Source: Chlorokybus atmophyticus
Taxonomy: Eukaryota > Streptophyta > Chlorokybophyceae > Chlorokybales > Chlorokybaceae
Direction of reading: 5' to 3'
Assembly: GCA_009103225.1 (NCBI GenBank)
Contig: RHPI01001132.1
Span: 374,328-438,327, forward strand
DNA: 64,000 bases
The notes beneath the pieces are model-generated. The model saw only the letters and a list, made by a program, of their open reading frames with translations. It made no database searches and was not told where the DNA came from. Made by a program: the position numbers and the translations under genes. Positions 1 through 12,493 of this stretch are shown here, one piece after another; the stretch's first letter is position 1; each line of letters opens with the position of its first letter.

Positions 1-3000
1 TAGTGTAAGGGAGTGAACAGCCTGCCAAAGTAAGTGGAATGCCGAGGATGAAGTGCGAGATCCTATGCCAAAGATAATAGAAACATGAGAGAAGTCCAAG
101 GTGAAGCCCATGCAGCGGAGAAGATCAGCTATCCATGACTAGTGGCTGTAAGAGAGAGGGCAGTGAACGAAGAGGTGTAATGTAGTCTTCATGCCCGGAG
201 TGAGACAAGTCATACATCTGGGATCGAGCCTTAAATGCTGCAATTTGTCTCCTGTATACAGTGCTCCTTGGGCAATCCGCCACATAAGAGAGCGTTGCTT
301 GCCGGTAGCTGCAAATTTATGGATGGACCTCCAGATCTGCAGCTACGGCAAGGAAGGTGCAAGAAGCAGCCATTTTGGGAAGGCAGGAACCAGAGGGAGA
401 GAGCGTGCACTCAGTGATCTATAGCCCGATTTTAAAGCATACTCGCACGAGGTGAGCGGAAAGATAATTGGGCTGCGGGATGGCCAGTTCACCTTAGCAG
501 GGTCGCAGTGAAGATCTGCAAGTGGAGAGCATCCGACTACCTGGCAGAGTAAATACCTCTGCTTTGGCGGGAGAGCCAGCCAGTTAGGCGAGTTAATTGC
601 TGGTCGAACTCTCCACCGGAGGGGCGCGGGAATAACTCTCACTTTGCATAGGGTGTGAGAGGTAGATGAGAGAGTGGCGAGTTCTCCAAACACCGCTGGC
701 AGGACTCCGCACCGCCTAGTGAGAAGAGGATGCCTACGCTTTGTGCGCGGGAGGATGCTTCTACTAGAAAGACTTGGCGAAGCGTTCCTGTCTGATTAAA
801 ACTCCCCTACCATTCTGCAGGTTTAGAAAGCCCGGAACCTGCTGACAACATGGACGGCCATGAAGCCGGCATAGGTGACCACAGGGAGAGCAACCCTGCA
901 GATGTGTTGTAGGGGAACCCGGTAACAGAGTTGCGCTAGGGTGTAAGGCTTACGGAGAATGTCATCCCACAAGTCAGCAACTCTTAAGAAGCCTACGCAG
1001 GCCCGGGCCCGAAACCGCTGTTTGGAAGGGCCGGAACCCAGCACCTTGCCTCTGGCATTTTGAATGTGTGGATTGAAGAAGAGAGGTTGGCGGAAAATTT
1101 TGTCGTAGTTGGTCGTATGGTGACGTTCTTAAGGGCACACGTCCTGCCAAGATTTAAGAATGAAGCGCCCATGGGCAGGGGGACTCTAGTGTGATCTTGA
1201 AGACCCGAAGAGTGAAGAGCTGCTGCAGGGGGCAGCCATTGGATTTGCGGGAACTTTGGGTCTATCACCCATGTCTTGAGATGGTGGAAGCCAAGCTCTT
1301 TCCATGGCGCCCAAGTTGCATCTAACAAACGTGATGCCCATTTCGCCATAAATGCTTTGGTTTAAAGTATCGGGTCTAGGATGCCAAGGCCCCCGTCTTA
1401 TTTGGGGAGGCACACAACATCCCACCTGACACGGCCACTAGATGCAGGTGGAGCATCTGAAGAAGAGGACCAGAGCATTTGTGTGTGGGATCGTTTGAGA
1501 GTTTTCAAGTCAGCAGCTGAAGGCACTGAGACCGCTGCTATATACAACAAGCTGGAAAGGATGGATTGGTTTGCTATTATCGCTCTACCTAGCAGGGAGA
1601 GATAATGCTTGGACCACAAGTTCAATCTAAGTTGGACCTTCTTTAGGACAGCTTAAATCTTGAAAGAACTGATTCTATTGAAGAGACAGCCCCAAGGGCA
1701 CCCCTAGCAGTGTCGTGGCTTCTCCTTGGGGAATGCAGCGAATACCCCAAGCAGGAGGAGGTGCTTCAGAGCAGCTCTGCGAGACCAAGAAGTATGCCTA
1801 CTGACTTGTAAGTCTGTAGGCAGTCTGCATATATGCAAACTGAGGACGGAGTCGGAGGCTAGGCAATAGTCATCCATCAGAAGGGTGAATGCAGGATTTG
1901 AGTCATCATCTGTACAAATCAGCACTGCCATGTCGTCTGCAAAGGAGAAGTACCTTATCTTCAGCTCTCCCTGGACTTCCACTAAGGAAGGATCGTCATT
2001 AATAGGAAGCTCCAGGCCTTTGCAAGGGCTAGCCTTGAGGAGAGCACCCAATGCTTTTGTAGCTAATGCAAAGAGAGCAGGAGCCAAAGGACAGCCTTGC
2101 CTTACACTCCATTATAGTGAAAACTCTGAGGAAAGGAAGCCGTTGATAAGCACTAAGCTACTGCCTCCACCATTCAAGACACGGACCCAACTCCTGAATG
2201 TGGCGGGGAAGCCTTGTGCTTGTAGAATGCTGTCAATGAAGTTCCAGTCCAAGCGATTCAAGGCTTTTTCAAAATCCAACCGAAAAAAGGGCAACTCGTT
2301 GCTGAGAGTCAAACGCATACTGCATAAAGTCAAGGGCAGTGAGGACATTGTCTAGGATGTACCTATTTTTGACAAAACGTTTTTACTCCATTGCCAAAAC
2401 TTTTGGTAGGAGAGGGGAGAGGCGTGCTGCAAGTGCTTTTTTTAGATTAGTGTAGTGTAGCGGGAGAAGAGTGATTGGTCTCAAGTTGCGCAAATCCCAT
2501 GTGTCACCCTGTTTGTGGGAAAGCGTGATGACTCCCACTCGTTGTGTAACACCCAAAGTTTCTTGTTTAAGAATTTCCTCACAAAAGACACTGTAGGCTT
2601 CCCCGATGATAGGCCAAGCGAGCTATCAGGCCATCCTTGCCAAGGCTTTTCTCCGGAGACATAGATAAAAGAGCAGAGTGTGACTCTGATGTAGAGATAG
2701 GTACACTCAACAAATCTGCCTTGGCTTGAGATACAACAGGAGAGACAGCCTCTACACCTCCGTAACGCTCTAGACCTGTTTGCTGCGGGGGTGTTCGCGC
2801 TTGTGAACAGGTGTTGGTAAAACGCTTCAATAGCAACCAAGATGTCTGAAGAATTCACTAAGGGTGGGGAGTGGACCACAACAGAATGACTGAGAGCCCG
2901 CAATGTACAAGAGAATTTCATGTTCTTTTCCAAAGAGAAAAAGAATTTTGTCATACGCTCACCTTCTAACCTCCAGCGACTGTTGAAGCGTATGGCAGCA

Positions 3001-4300
3001 CCTTCTAGTGACTTCTCCTTTAGCCCGCGTATACGCAGTAGAAGGTCTTTGCGGTCATGATGAAGACGCAGGTGGTCAGGTGATCTTATTAGAGCTTGCT
3101 CCCGGAGTGGGCCACGTCCATAAGCAATTGCCGCAGCATAAGATGCTGTTGCGAAGCTGCAGCCTTGCGACGTGTCTGATGTTGCTTTGCCAAAACTGCA
3201 ATCAATTTCAAGCTTTTTTTTGAACCGCGTGATGTAGGCCCTGCCAGTTGGAGCCAAGGGTTGTCTTATAAGCTGCTAATTAGCTGCCAGAGTTCCTCCA
3301 AGTCAGAGAGCAACAGATGGGATCATTACGAAGTGCCGGGTCAATCTTCCAGGAGCTAGGTCCCCTAAGTGTAGATGAGGTTGGTGTGATAGTGAGGAGC
3401 ACTGGCTTGTAATCAGAAAGGGGAGATTCTTCTACTAGAACCCTAGTAGTAGATACCAAGGTGTGTAGGGAAGAAGAAAAATACACACGATCTAAGCGAG
3501 CCCCTCTCCACTTCGTGCCCTCGCGGTGGTTGTCCCATGAATACACTCTCTCCATAGGAGACAGAGCTCAAAAGGTGTCTTCTATATCCTTCTCCGTGAC
3601 AAAGTCAAGTAGCGAAGGTGAGGAAGAGTCGTGATCACCGCGGTGAGAGCGATCCAATAATTAGTCACAGACTATGTTCCAATCGCCGCCTATAAGATAC
3701 CAATCTGCTTGAGGCAAGGCTTTTTATGTTGTGGTGAAGAATTCCTCTAGTTTATGATGAGTGTTTGGGGCATAGACTGAAATTATAAGGATAGTGCCAC
3801 CACTCCAACGCAGCTTGAGCCAACAATGTCTGGCAAGGTATGCGATTCCACTGATGACCATTCGTGCGGGAATCGAATGGAGACTCCACCCTTGCTACCT
3901 GTAGCATGAGACGAAATAGAGGCGCCTTCTTGGAATTTGCATAGCCAGGCTGCTTCTGAGGTAGAGTCAAGTTTAGTTCCCTACAGCAGTAAACACATAT
4001 TACATGGGTTGCCCTATGAACGCAGTCTTAATATTGACACAGGCTGTTTGCTGACTCCAGACAGTGACCTGTTGTAGATAAGCCCTCGTAAATTCCATAA
4101 GTAAAATGAGAGGGGCAAGTTTCTCATTGTTGTGGTCAACAGTCAACGAGGCCCAAGACCTCTTGCAACGTGGTGTCATGCCTGTCTGGCAGAGGGAGCT
4201 GAAGCTCTTCAACCAGCGAAGAATCTGTAAGTTTTGGAGGGGTCCCAAACTAAAGAGCATGTGTGCGCAAGGCTCTTACCAAAAAGGCGGAGGTAGGGTT
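1..4300 (-). pseudogene. LINE ORF2 (endonuclease-reverse transcriptase), broken and partial
   Basis: The endonuclease part shows the family signatures VYAPN (about 3755), GGDWN (about 3680), a RLDRVYFS block (about 3490) and SDYKPV where SDH-x-PV is usual, so the catalytic histidine appears replaced by tyrosine. The linker has the typical WRLEGERMTKFFF block (about 2930-2990). The reverse transcriptase shows a motif A region (FFRLDFEKALNRLDW), a motif B region (APALFALATKALG) and the catalytic FADD box in YFSFADDMAVL (about 1925-1960). Near the left edge a Cys/His cluster with HLFVHCPL resembles the zf-RVT tail. There are many stops and at least four frame changes. The C-terminus runs off the window. 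Confidence 0.85.
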
Positions 4301-5271
4301 GAGAAGTGTCTCAAAGTCTCCTTGCACTGCGAACAGCTTGGGAAGATGAAGCTAAAGAGAGTCCGCTCTCTCTGATCTGTTCGGGCAGGAGGAGTCTTGC
4401 GCTGACATCCAGGCGCCAACCTAAAGTTTTGTCGAGTGCGGGAGGCCTTCTTGCTTTATGGCGTCACACAGGACAGAAAGATGCTGTAGGCCAATGTTTT
4501 GTCTCATATTTTTCGGGTAATCAAGGTCCAGAGAAGAAAAAGCGGAGGACTGCACGTCAACGTCATCCTCAGCCAACAGCGGAGTAGTTGGCAGGTCAAA
4601 GGGGTAAGGTGAGTGTTGAGAAGTGCGCTTAACTCCTAGCCACCAAGCCGCTGCCGAACATCTCAATGAGAGCACTAGAAGTTGGGGGTTTGTGGTTGTG
4701 GACAAGGGAGATTTCGATGGGGAAAGGAAACGGGTTCTGACTGTAGGGGGTGATCCGGCAGCCAAGTTGATATTGTTGCCTTTGGCCCTGTCATCTGTGA
4801 CAAGTCTAGAATACGCTTCGCTACTGGTCGGCCAATAGTTGCCATTGTTGTGTCCGTGATTGCAGGTAATATAGTCTCTAGTATTGGAGAGAGCTGCATG
4901 TGTGCTTCTTGCCATTGCTTGAAAGCAGGGAAAAGAGTAGTACGTAGAGTTGGTGTGGCCTGTAGCAGTGGAGCTGAGAAGAAGTTGTTCCCAGTCTGCT
5001 CACTTGCAAAGCCGTTGTCCATCCGCACCAACATGTGTATTGTCAAGAGAGGGCATAAAGGCTAGAAGATACACGATGGAGGAGCGTTTTCCGTCCCCGC
5101 ACCAGCTGTATGTTGTTAAGGCCGTAGTCAAGTGTCCATCTCTTTTGTAGCAGTGTTGACCGGAAAGCCAACCTGTTCTAGAGATGCTCTGATGCATTGT
5201 CTCAGCCACTCCTCCGCAGAGGCATCAGCAGCAGTCGTCGGTGTTATGCGAGAGATGTGCATGCCCGAAGT

Positions 5272-6956
5272 TTAGCCGATGTCCGTGAGAAGAACTTTGG
5301 GGAGACCAGCTGCTGACAATATCTGGCTGGTGATACATGGCACAATGTAGGCAGCAGCTATAGGGTTGCCGTCCATTGTCAAGCCTGCTTCTTCGAGTAG
5401 GGGTAGGAGCTGGTGTGCAGATTCAGAGTGAGACCGAAGTTGCTCCTGCTCCAGCTTTGTTGCCTCTACTTCATCCGCCCAGCTTTGGTGCGAGGTAGGA
5501 GAGAACATGCTACTCACCGTAGGGGGCGGAGCATGCGCGGGGTCCGGAGGTGAGGGGTGGGGTGATTGCGGGGAGATAATGTTCTGTTTGTCTCTTTCCG
5601 TTGGTCACCAGGCTCCAACCTTCAGGATCTTCTTCCAAAGGCCTTCTTCCTTTAGCTAGTGCAGTTNNNNNNNNNNNNNNNNNNNNNNNNNNNNNNNNNN
5701 NNNNNNNNNNNNNNNNNNNNNNNNNNNNNNNNNNNNNNNNNNNNNNNNNNNNNNNNNNNNNNNNNNNNNNNNNNNNNNNNNNNNNNNNNNNNNNNNNNNN
5801 NNNNNNTGCAAGACTGGAAGAGAGTGGGGCTGAGTCAAGGGGCGTCGTTGTGGTTGGGTGCAGGGGGTGACGAGGTTGTGGTGGAGGTGTGAATATTGTA
5901 GTGATTGGTGATGCAGCTGCCAGCAGAGCTGGAGGGAGGGCATGCTGTGAACTTGCTCTGTTTACAGCTGTTGTGTTAAGAGGAGGGAGGTGTGGTGCTA
6001 TACCAGGCGCAAGAGAGACCTGCACTTCGCGGGGGACATACATTTGGCGCTGGACCTTCTGTTGCACTGCTCAAGGAAGAGACGCACCAGGAGGGGGATT
6101 GGCTTTTTCTGTGACTTGCTTGCGGGGAAGCTGGCAGCGAGATCTTGTATGGCCGTCTTTGCCACAATTGAAGCATCTTGGGGGGGTGGAGGGGGTAATT
6201 ACATCTATTGTTTAGCTCATCCAATGGTTGTCAACTTGAACGCGGAATGTGACCCTCTTTAGCGGTGTGACTCTAAGCAGAAGGGTAAAGCAATATCTGG
6301 TGCTAGATGTTTCAAAGGGAAAAGCCAGCCCTGACGGTTGAGGGAGAGGAGAGCCAAGGTAACCAAACCATAGTGGCATGAAGGAAGGGTAATAAGTCCG
6401 GACGTAAACCCAAGAAAGAGACCTAAAATCTGGAGGAGTTGGAGTCTTGCCACGGGAGAACATTAACAGCTTTGCCATTGAATAAAAGAAGGGACTTTTT
6501 CTGTGCACAAGCATTGATTTGTGCTGCCCCTGCAGCAGATGTGAAAACACAATGTAATTCTCCGGCTTGCATAGGAAAGATGGATGAGAGCAATGAACCA
6601 CTAACTCCATCCGCACACACCGACTGCAGCCACGCAATTCTCGCACTAATAGCTGAATCTAGGTCGGGGGTGAATACGAATGTGAATATTAAGGTGCACG
6701 AACGCAGAGCCTCACGCCAATCAACATATGGATTAGGCGAGATGGTAACAGCAAGATAATGATCAGCATCTACAGGTGAAACGTCTATCAGATTAGAGCG
6801 CGTCTCAAGTAAAGTTGAGTACTCAGCTGGGGTCTTTGGGCCTCCGTTGGAGGCCCCTCCAGTGGTTGGGGAGATGCCCGGTGTAACGATGCTCGTGCTC
6901 ACATACACAGCACACAAGTCATACAACACATGTGTGCAGCTGAGCACAATCTTCAC
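5272..6956 (-). pseudogene. LINE ORF1 (nucleic-acid-binding, CCHC knuckle), broken
   Basis: The first part (6423-6956) is an open segment with a conserved block around PYVDWREALRSC and AGELHCVFTSA. The same block recurs in another LINE fragment at 18259-18666, so it is a real ORF1 domain. Translation then continues in another frame (6212-6560), stops, and resumes with a zinc knuckle CFNCGKDGHTRSRC (pattern CX2CX4HX4C), followed by a proline/serine-rich tail across the N gap and a segment containing [10 protein letters not shown]. At least one frameshift and two in-frame stops separate these parts. ORF1 proteins of this kind coat LINE RNA. No RRM or esterase domain is recognisable. Confidence 0.75.
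5667..5806. other. Assembly gap (140 N)
   Basis: Unsequenced gap inside LINE ORF1. Confidence 1.
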
Positions 6957-6960
6957 ACCG

Positions 6961-8559
6961 AAACCTTGCCTTCACTCGCGCATGCACGCACGCGTCGAGC
7001 GCGCACACGCACACGAACACTACTACTTCTCACGCCAAGCAAGAACGCAGCAGTGTGCCTTGGACCACAACTCCCTCAAGCATGCACCAGCATACTCACA
7101 GCAGAGAGTAGAAAACAAAGTTGGTTGCATTACACAGGGTTTTTCTATTTATACAAGCACTTAGAAAGAAATAGCCTAATTACCAGGCATTTCATTATTC
7201 ACTACCAAATCTAAAGGCAGGTCCAAGTGCAGGCTCCCCGCCACGCGCGTTGGGCCTTCGGCGGCTGTGTGACTGTGCAGTCCGCGTCACCTGGCACTGC
7301 ACAGCGCGTGTTCAGTCAGCGGCTGTGTCACAACCGCGTGGCAGGTGGGTCACGTCGCAAAATTAGCTGCTGTCGAGCAGGCCGCAGGCGCGTCGCGCGC
7401 GGCAGCAGGGGCAGGCGCCACATGGGCTTAATAAAGCTCATAAAAGCCCTCATCAAGCCAGCAAAAAAGGCAAAATAAGTACTTTATGTACAATAAAATA
7501 CAAAAAATGCCCCAGGCTGTTACACCCGGGGAAGGCTTGTTATCTGGATGATGCTCATTTCTTACCGACGATGCAGAGTAGTTCCTTGAGGGGGGAGCAA
7601 ATATCTTGCAGAAGGGCCAGCTTGCAGCTGTGGGTACGATTGTAGAAGAAGAGGGAATTCGTCCTGCATCGAGATGATGGCGATTCCTCCTCTATGGATG
7701 AGTAAACAGCGGAGTTGCTTACTAAGGTCGGGGGCCTATCTTCTATACACTCCATCGACGCAGCGCTGGCCTAGCCAGCGAGCATCATTAGAAAATGCTC
7801 TTAAATGCCAAGTTGGGAGCAAATTGCTTAAGCGCGGGGGAAAGCAACTCTGGCCAGGGTCAGTACACGCACAATCGCAGCTTCACAGCGCTTGGCCAAG
7901 ACGGCCGCGCTCAGCTCCTGTGCATAGCCTTCGCATAGCACGCATTATCCCTCACCACGCCGCCGCCTTTGCCCTAGGAGCAGCGTCGCCGCTGCTGCAA
8001 CGGTCAGATATAGCCGCTGCACCGCCGTCGCCAGAATACAAACCTAAACCCGCCGTCGCTCAGCTGGTGGGCAAGCGGCTAGTTTGGGCGGAGCCCAGTC
8101 AAGCCCCCTCCCCTTTTACGCCGCCCAGCAGCGACGTTCAGCGGCAGGACTTCTGTTGCAGCGGTGCCATTGCACATCTTCTATTGTGTTCCTTGTGTGC
8201 ACGGTGTACAATGCTGCTGTGCACTTACCATGTGTCCCCTGCAGGGTGTATGTGCAGCCGGAAGAGTTGAAGGTCTAAGCGCCGAGCACCGCAATATTAT
8301 GACGCGTACAATGGGCCACAGGTGCACATGGTCAGTAAAGTTATTCAATCACGCCCATGTCATGCCTATCGCCCAAGCATGCCAGTCGTCATCGGGCATG
8401 CCTACAGCGAGACCCTCGCCCGGCTTACCAGCATGGCGACCCGCGCGCGTCACTGACCAGTAGCTAGGTCATGTCTCTAGAGTAGCTCATGACCATAGCC
8501 TACACAGGCACCGCGCGTAGCTGTACAGTTGTGAGTTCAGTTATAAGTTGGGTTCTATA
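6961..8559. other. Unassigned spacer between the LINE and the Ty3/gypsy element
   Basis: No gene is supported. The first part is rich in CACG/CGCG repeats, 7220-7440 is GC-rich, and 7430-7500 holds AATAAA-like A-rich sequence. Short open stretches on both strands show no recognisable motif. Part of this may belong to the 5' LTR or 5' flank of the following element. Confidence 0.5.
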
Positions 8560-8629
8560 TCGAGTGGGGATTTCTTGTGGAAATAGCCTCGATATGACCG
8601 TTAGCTTATGTTCTGGACAGTCATGAGTT

Positions 8630-8680
8630 GACTTGTATAAGTAGGCACAGTGTTCACCGGATCAGCTGGTGACACTGTAA
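8630..8680 (+). promoter_or_regulatory. Possible element promoter: TATA-like box followed by a hairpin
   Basis: TATAAGTA is followed within about 15 nt by an imperfect inverted repeat, AGTGTTCACC and GGTGACACT, around a 9-nt loop. About 60 nt upstream another inverted pair (TATATCGAG and CTCGATATGA) occurs. This would fit an LTR U3/R region lying about 730 bp before the Gag ATG, but it is inferred from position only. Confidence 0.3.
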
Positions 8681-9375
8681 GTGAGAAAGCTAAGAGCTTG
8701 TGAAGCGACTTGAACTACAAAACACACCGTCCCGGTTCCCAAGAATCCCCTCACCGTGTGAGAGCCTGTGCATGTTCTTGTGCACTGTGCTTATCTTTGC
8801 TGTGAGCTTTGTGTACTTGGTCGTGGTGTGCTTGTTGGCATCAGTCAAGGCATAGCATCCACGTGTTGCTTGCTCATTCACCTCACTTAACAGTGTAAAT
8901 TCTCTTCCACTCATGCAAAAACCTGTGTAAACAGCACTACCTATAGTAGTGGCTTGTTGACTTATAGTGTCACCCTCTTTGCTCAAGTGAGTGTAGTTGC
9001 AGGCTGTACATCAGCATCGCAATCTGTAGTTGTACACATCGCAGTGCATTGTTGTCACCGTCATCGCATAGCGCGCACAAGCGCTAGTGTGTTGGGTGAT
9101 AGCAGCATTGGAGATCCCATTGTAGAGCACAAACACTCTACCTTTCATCCACTTTCACCATCGCATCAGCTGTATGAGCAGGCCCACCCCTTTCTCGCCA
9201 ATAGAAGAAGGGAACTCCAACAGCTGGAGCCCAACCTCCAACCTTACCTACGAGCGCGCAAGTGAAGGGAGCGATTACCGTAGCAGCAGAGGCTCACGCC
9301 CCGTCTCCGGCTTCACCTCCTCTCACTCCTTGACAACGAGCATCTCCACCACCGTCGGACAGTGACGACGAGGAG

Positions 9376-10981
9376 ATGGAGCCTTCCAGCTCAACCAACT
9401 CCCTACGCTTCTCCGGACGCCCTGGCACCACCTCATTTGACGAGTTCATCATCAAGTTCCACTCCAAGATGCGGCAGCAAGCCTTAAAGAGCAAGGACTG
9501 GACAGATGAGGTATCGTTTCATGTGTCCGCTCAATACCTTGATCACGAAGCACATGATGTGTGGAAGTCCGTCGCTGAGTTGCACAAGATTGATGGCTAT
9601 GGCGAACTGGCCAGCACAATATCCTCCACGTCACTGCATAGCCCATCGGTTACTGTCCCTGTAGCAGCGGCCCCACTAGCCTCAGTCACGGGTCTCACTC
9701 TAGCTGCAGCCATGGAGAAGGCAGAGAATGAAGAAGTTGAGGTGGTAGTGGCCTCATTGACTCCTGCAGAGATCGAAAGCAAGAAGGCCGAGCGCCGGAT
9801 CAGGATACTCAACCGCACCGCTGCCATCATCAGGGAGCAACAAGAGGAGCAGCAAGCTGCAGCGTTGGAGATGGGTACGCCCCTGCTACCAACACCGAAC
9901 TCGCGTTCTCCAGTTGGAGGCAGGTGTTTTCACCCTCGGCTCAGTGGCATTGCGTGCACCCGCGCTTACGGTGGGCGCGGTCATGTCGGACTCCTCGTTG
10001 AAGGACCTCTACGCCGCACTCCGGCGCACCTTCCCACCTCAAACCAACAGCAAGGTGGAGGAGTTGAGGCGTTTTCAACGGAAGCCCAACAAGGACCCTC
10101 TCCGACTGTATTCACGGTTGGAAGGGTTGCTTAAAAACACTGACTACAAGATCGTCAGTGAGGAGGCGGCAGCAGTGGTGTATGTGGCCGAGTTGGATCC
10201 CACCCTGAGCGAGTCCACGCGCCTGACGCTGAACTACAGCAGGCCCCTCGGCTACACCCTCAAGGAAGCTTTCGAGACTGCACAAGCCATCCACAAGCGC
10301 GCAGTGTATGAGAAAGCGGTGCTGGACACCAACCGCAGTGCCTCGCGGCCTATGGCAGGCACAAGTGCAGAGCCTCTTCTGCGGGACCGCAGCCGAGAGC
10401 CGCAAGGTATCCACAACAAGGATAAACGGCCAGCTCATGCTGCCCTTGTGGCTCCAGTGCTGTGCCACCGGTGTGGTCGACATGGCCACTACCAAAAGGA
10501 GTGCACCCAAGATTACGGCAACCTTGTGTGCGACTACTGCCACAAGACGGGACACTTGGAGACAGTATGCTGGCTCAAGTTCCCTGAGCTGCGGCCCTCT
10601 ATTGGTTACAACAACGGCAACAACGATGTTGGCTACCGCGGCAACAACAACAACAACAACAACGTGGGCTACAACAACATCAACCACGCTGGCGGCTACA
10701 ACAACAGCAACAACGCTGGTGGTCGCAACAATGGCAACAACGCTGGTGGCCACAACCCCAACAACAACAACAACGCTGGGGCCCGCAAGGAAGAAGCTGG
10801 CTACAAAGGGATAAACCGCCCTCCACAGCACAAAGGACCTGAGGGACGTCCTCGCGCTGGAGCTGCTGCTATAAAGGCACCAACCAATCCACCAGCTATT
10901 GTCCAAGTGGCAGCCCTGATGGCGCGTGGCACAGCTGGAGGGGAACAAGGAGCAGGACTATCAAGCCTGCTATGCTGCTAG
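9376..10981 (+). pseudogene. Gag of the Ty3/gypsy element, one frameshift
   Basis: The ATG at 9376 opens a frame with a capsid-like start (RFSGRPGTTSFDEFI). It is continued in a +1-shifted frame from about 9914 by a helical capsid-like region (DLYAALRRTFPP, QRKPNKDPLRLYSRLEGLL, TLKEAFETAQAIH). Two CCHC knuckles follow: CHRCGRHGHYQKEC (about 10462-10503) and CDYCHKTGHLETVC (about 10528-10570). After them comes an asparagine/glycine repeat tail (about 10605-10785; units of the type NNNAGG) encoded by imperfect AAC/GGC repeats. Gag forms the particle and binds element RNA. The shift near 9900-9930 is probably a mutation, since capsid sequence lies on both sides. A shorter reading frame upstream (9174-9364) ends just before this ATG. 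Confidence 0.8.
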
Positions 10982-12493
10982 GTGGGCACTAATGGCACGA
11001 AAACGGGATAGGGACACTCCCACGCCGTCACGCGTACAACCATCAAGACGTGCGCGCAGGGAAGCTGGCGCGTCGTCGACAGCGGCATTGTCGGACGCCA
11101 CAAGTGGTGCTGCCTCGGCAGCCACAACCACTGCTGGGACGACGCCGTCGACGACACCGTCGGCGTCCACACCGACCACGACAGCAGGTGTCAGCACTCT
11201 TGGCACCACGCTGTCCCCGGTGATGGAAAGCACCCACGCCGCAACAACCATGGTCGTCGGGTTCGAGGGTGGTGAATCCACCACTCCTGCCTCCATTGAA
11301 GCGACCACATCGGCCGCAACTGCTGCCACCCTCACAGCCGCCACCTCAGTAACGATGGCTGCTGCCGGTGCCACCACCATCGCCTCCAGTAGTGCTGCCA
11401 CACCCACTGCACCACTTCCTAAGATTTGAACGGCACCGCCACCAGCACTTGACGTCACACAGCAAGTGCCACGCGGACCACAAGCAGAACGCGCCTGGGC
11501 GTCGGTTCTACGCAACGTGGAGCCCACCACCATTGCGTGCGGACCAGGGGGGCAACGCACCACGCGCGTGGCACGCAATGATCGCATCTTGCCCCTACCA
11601 CCTCCAGAGTACCACACGCTGCCAGAACCCACACAACAGCAGCTGGAGGATGAAATCCTCGCCGGCACTGCACCAGAGATGAGGGATCATCTCTTCGGGG
11701 TCACCTACCGGCGACCTGCAGTGTTAGAACTGGCCATTTAGTTGTTCTTCGCATTACACGCACGATTGCAGGGTGCACCCAATCAAACGCGGCAACCCAT
11801 GCCCGCTCAGCAGATCGACTTCGAGCCCTCGCCACTGGACCCACTTGGACTCCAGCGCCACAAATACAAGACCTCGTGGTCACCATGTCAGACATCGCGC
11901 TGGGCGCTGATCCCGCTCTCCGGGGGCTCACTCCAGGCAGTCGTCAAGAGCGTTTCTCTGCCCTCGACCAGGCACATCGTTATCAGGTGGACCAAGCTGC
12001 CCAAGTGGACGCGCGCCGACAGGCGTATGAAGCAGCACACGCCGTTATCGTACCAACCGTAGCTCTGGCAAATGTTGCCAGCGCCTCCACGGCGCTGACC
12101 ACAGGGTACTCCACGGCAGTCGCCATCGAACACCCAAGACAAGCAACTGTTGCAGACCAAGCAAGGGCGTTGGCGCAACAATTGAGGGGGGTAATCGCCC
12201 CGCTGCTGCCTCCTTTGGTCGGCGCTCGGACGCAAGTCGCTGCTGGTGCCACGGCCCCGTGTCGAACCGTCGACTCCTCTCCCACCCCGTACAACGAGGA
12301 GCAGGAGGATGCCACCATGGAAGTAGCATTGCAAGACCCAGCTGAACGGCGCTGGCGCGCACAGGTGGACGCACACGTCTTGCTCAGCCATCCATTGATC
12401 ACCACGCGCTTCCCCAACTACCGAAGCCACAACAAGGTGCAGGACCACCATATGGTGGCCACTGGAGTGGTGGAGTTCCACACCAGACGCAGG
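10982..12493 (+). other. Spacer of the polyprotein between Gag and methyltransferase; no protease motif seen
   Basis: From about 10926 to 11740 the open frame differs from both Gag and Pol. It encodes an Ala/Thr/Ser-rich low-complexity stretch (to 11428), a stop, then a more ordinary segment (11466-11741; contains PLPPPEYHTLPEP and RDHLFGVTYRRPA). From 11876 the pol frame opens with a Gln/Ala-rich helical segment (SRQERFSALDQAHRY, VDARRQAYEAAH). A retropepsin with its DTG or DSG box and hydrophobic flanks would be expected in a Ty3/gypsy element around here. I could not identify one. It may be diverged, lost, or located elsewhere. Confidence 0.5.

Larger units (their letters stand above)
1..6960 (-). 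mobile_element. Degenerate non-LTR retrotransposon (LINE), 3' end cut by the window edge
   Basis: Read on the minus strand, this stretch has the order of a two-ORF LINE: an ORF1 with one CCHC zinc knuckle (about 6090-6190), then an ORF2 with an apurinic-type endonuclease domain (about 3280-4000), a reverse transcriptase (about 1700-3200) and a C-terminal cysteine/histidine motif of the zf-RVT type (about 1-300). All parts are broken by stops and frameshifts, so the copy is dead. A 140-bp N gap (5667-5806) lies in ORF1. The 3' end and poly(A) or simple-repeat tail lie outside the window, and the 5' end is not sharply defined (somewhere between 6960 and 7200). I see no target-site duplication. 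Family assignment within LINEs is not possible by eye. Confidence 0.85.

Noticed and set aside
7674-8270. 198-residue plus-strand frame as a gene
   Set aside because: Composition follows GC-rich sequence, there are no motifs, and other frames are equally open in parts.
9174-9364. Short open frame before Gag as a separate gene
   Set aside because: It ends just before the Gag ATG and shows no motif; it is more likely leader sequence of the element.
10112-10948. Long Val/Ala-rich open frame on the minus strand
   Set aside because: It is the mirror of the AAC/GGC repeats of Gag; valine runs are simply complementary to Asn/Asn-Gly codons.
11067-11090. VDSG string as a possible retropepsin active site
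   Set aside because: It lies in a different frame from Gag and pol, lacks the hydrophobic flanks and partner motifs, and sits within low-complexity sequence.
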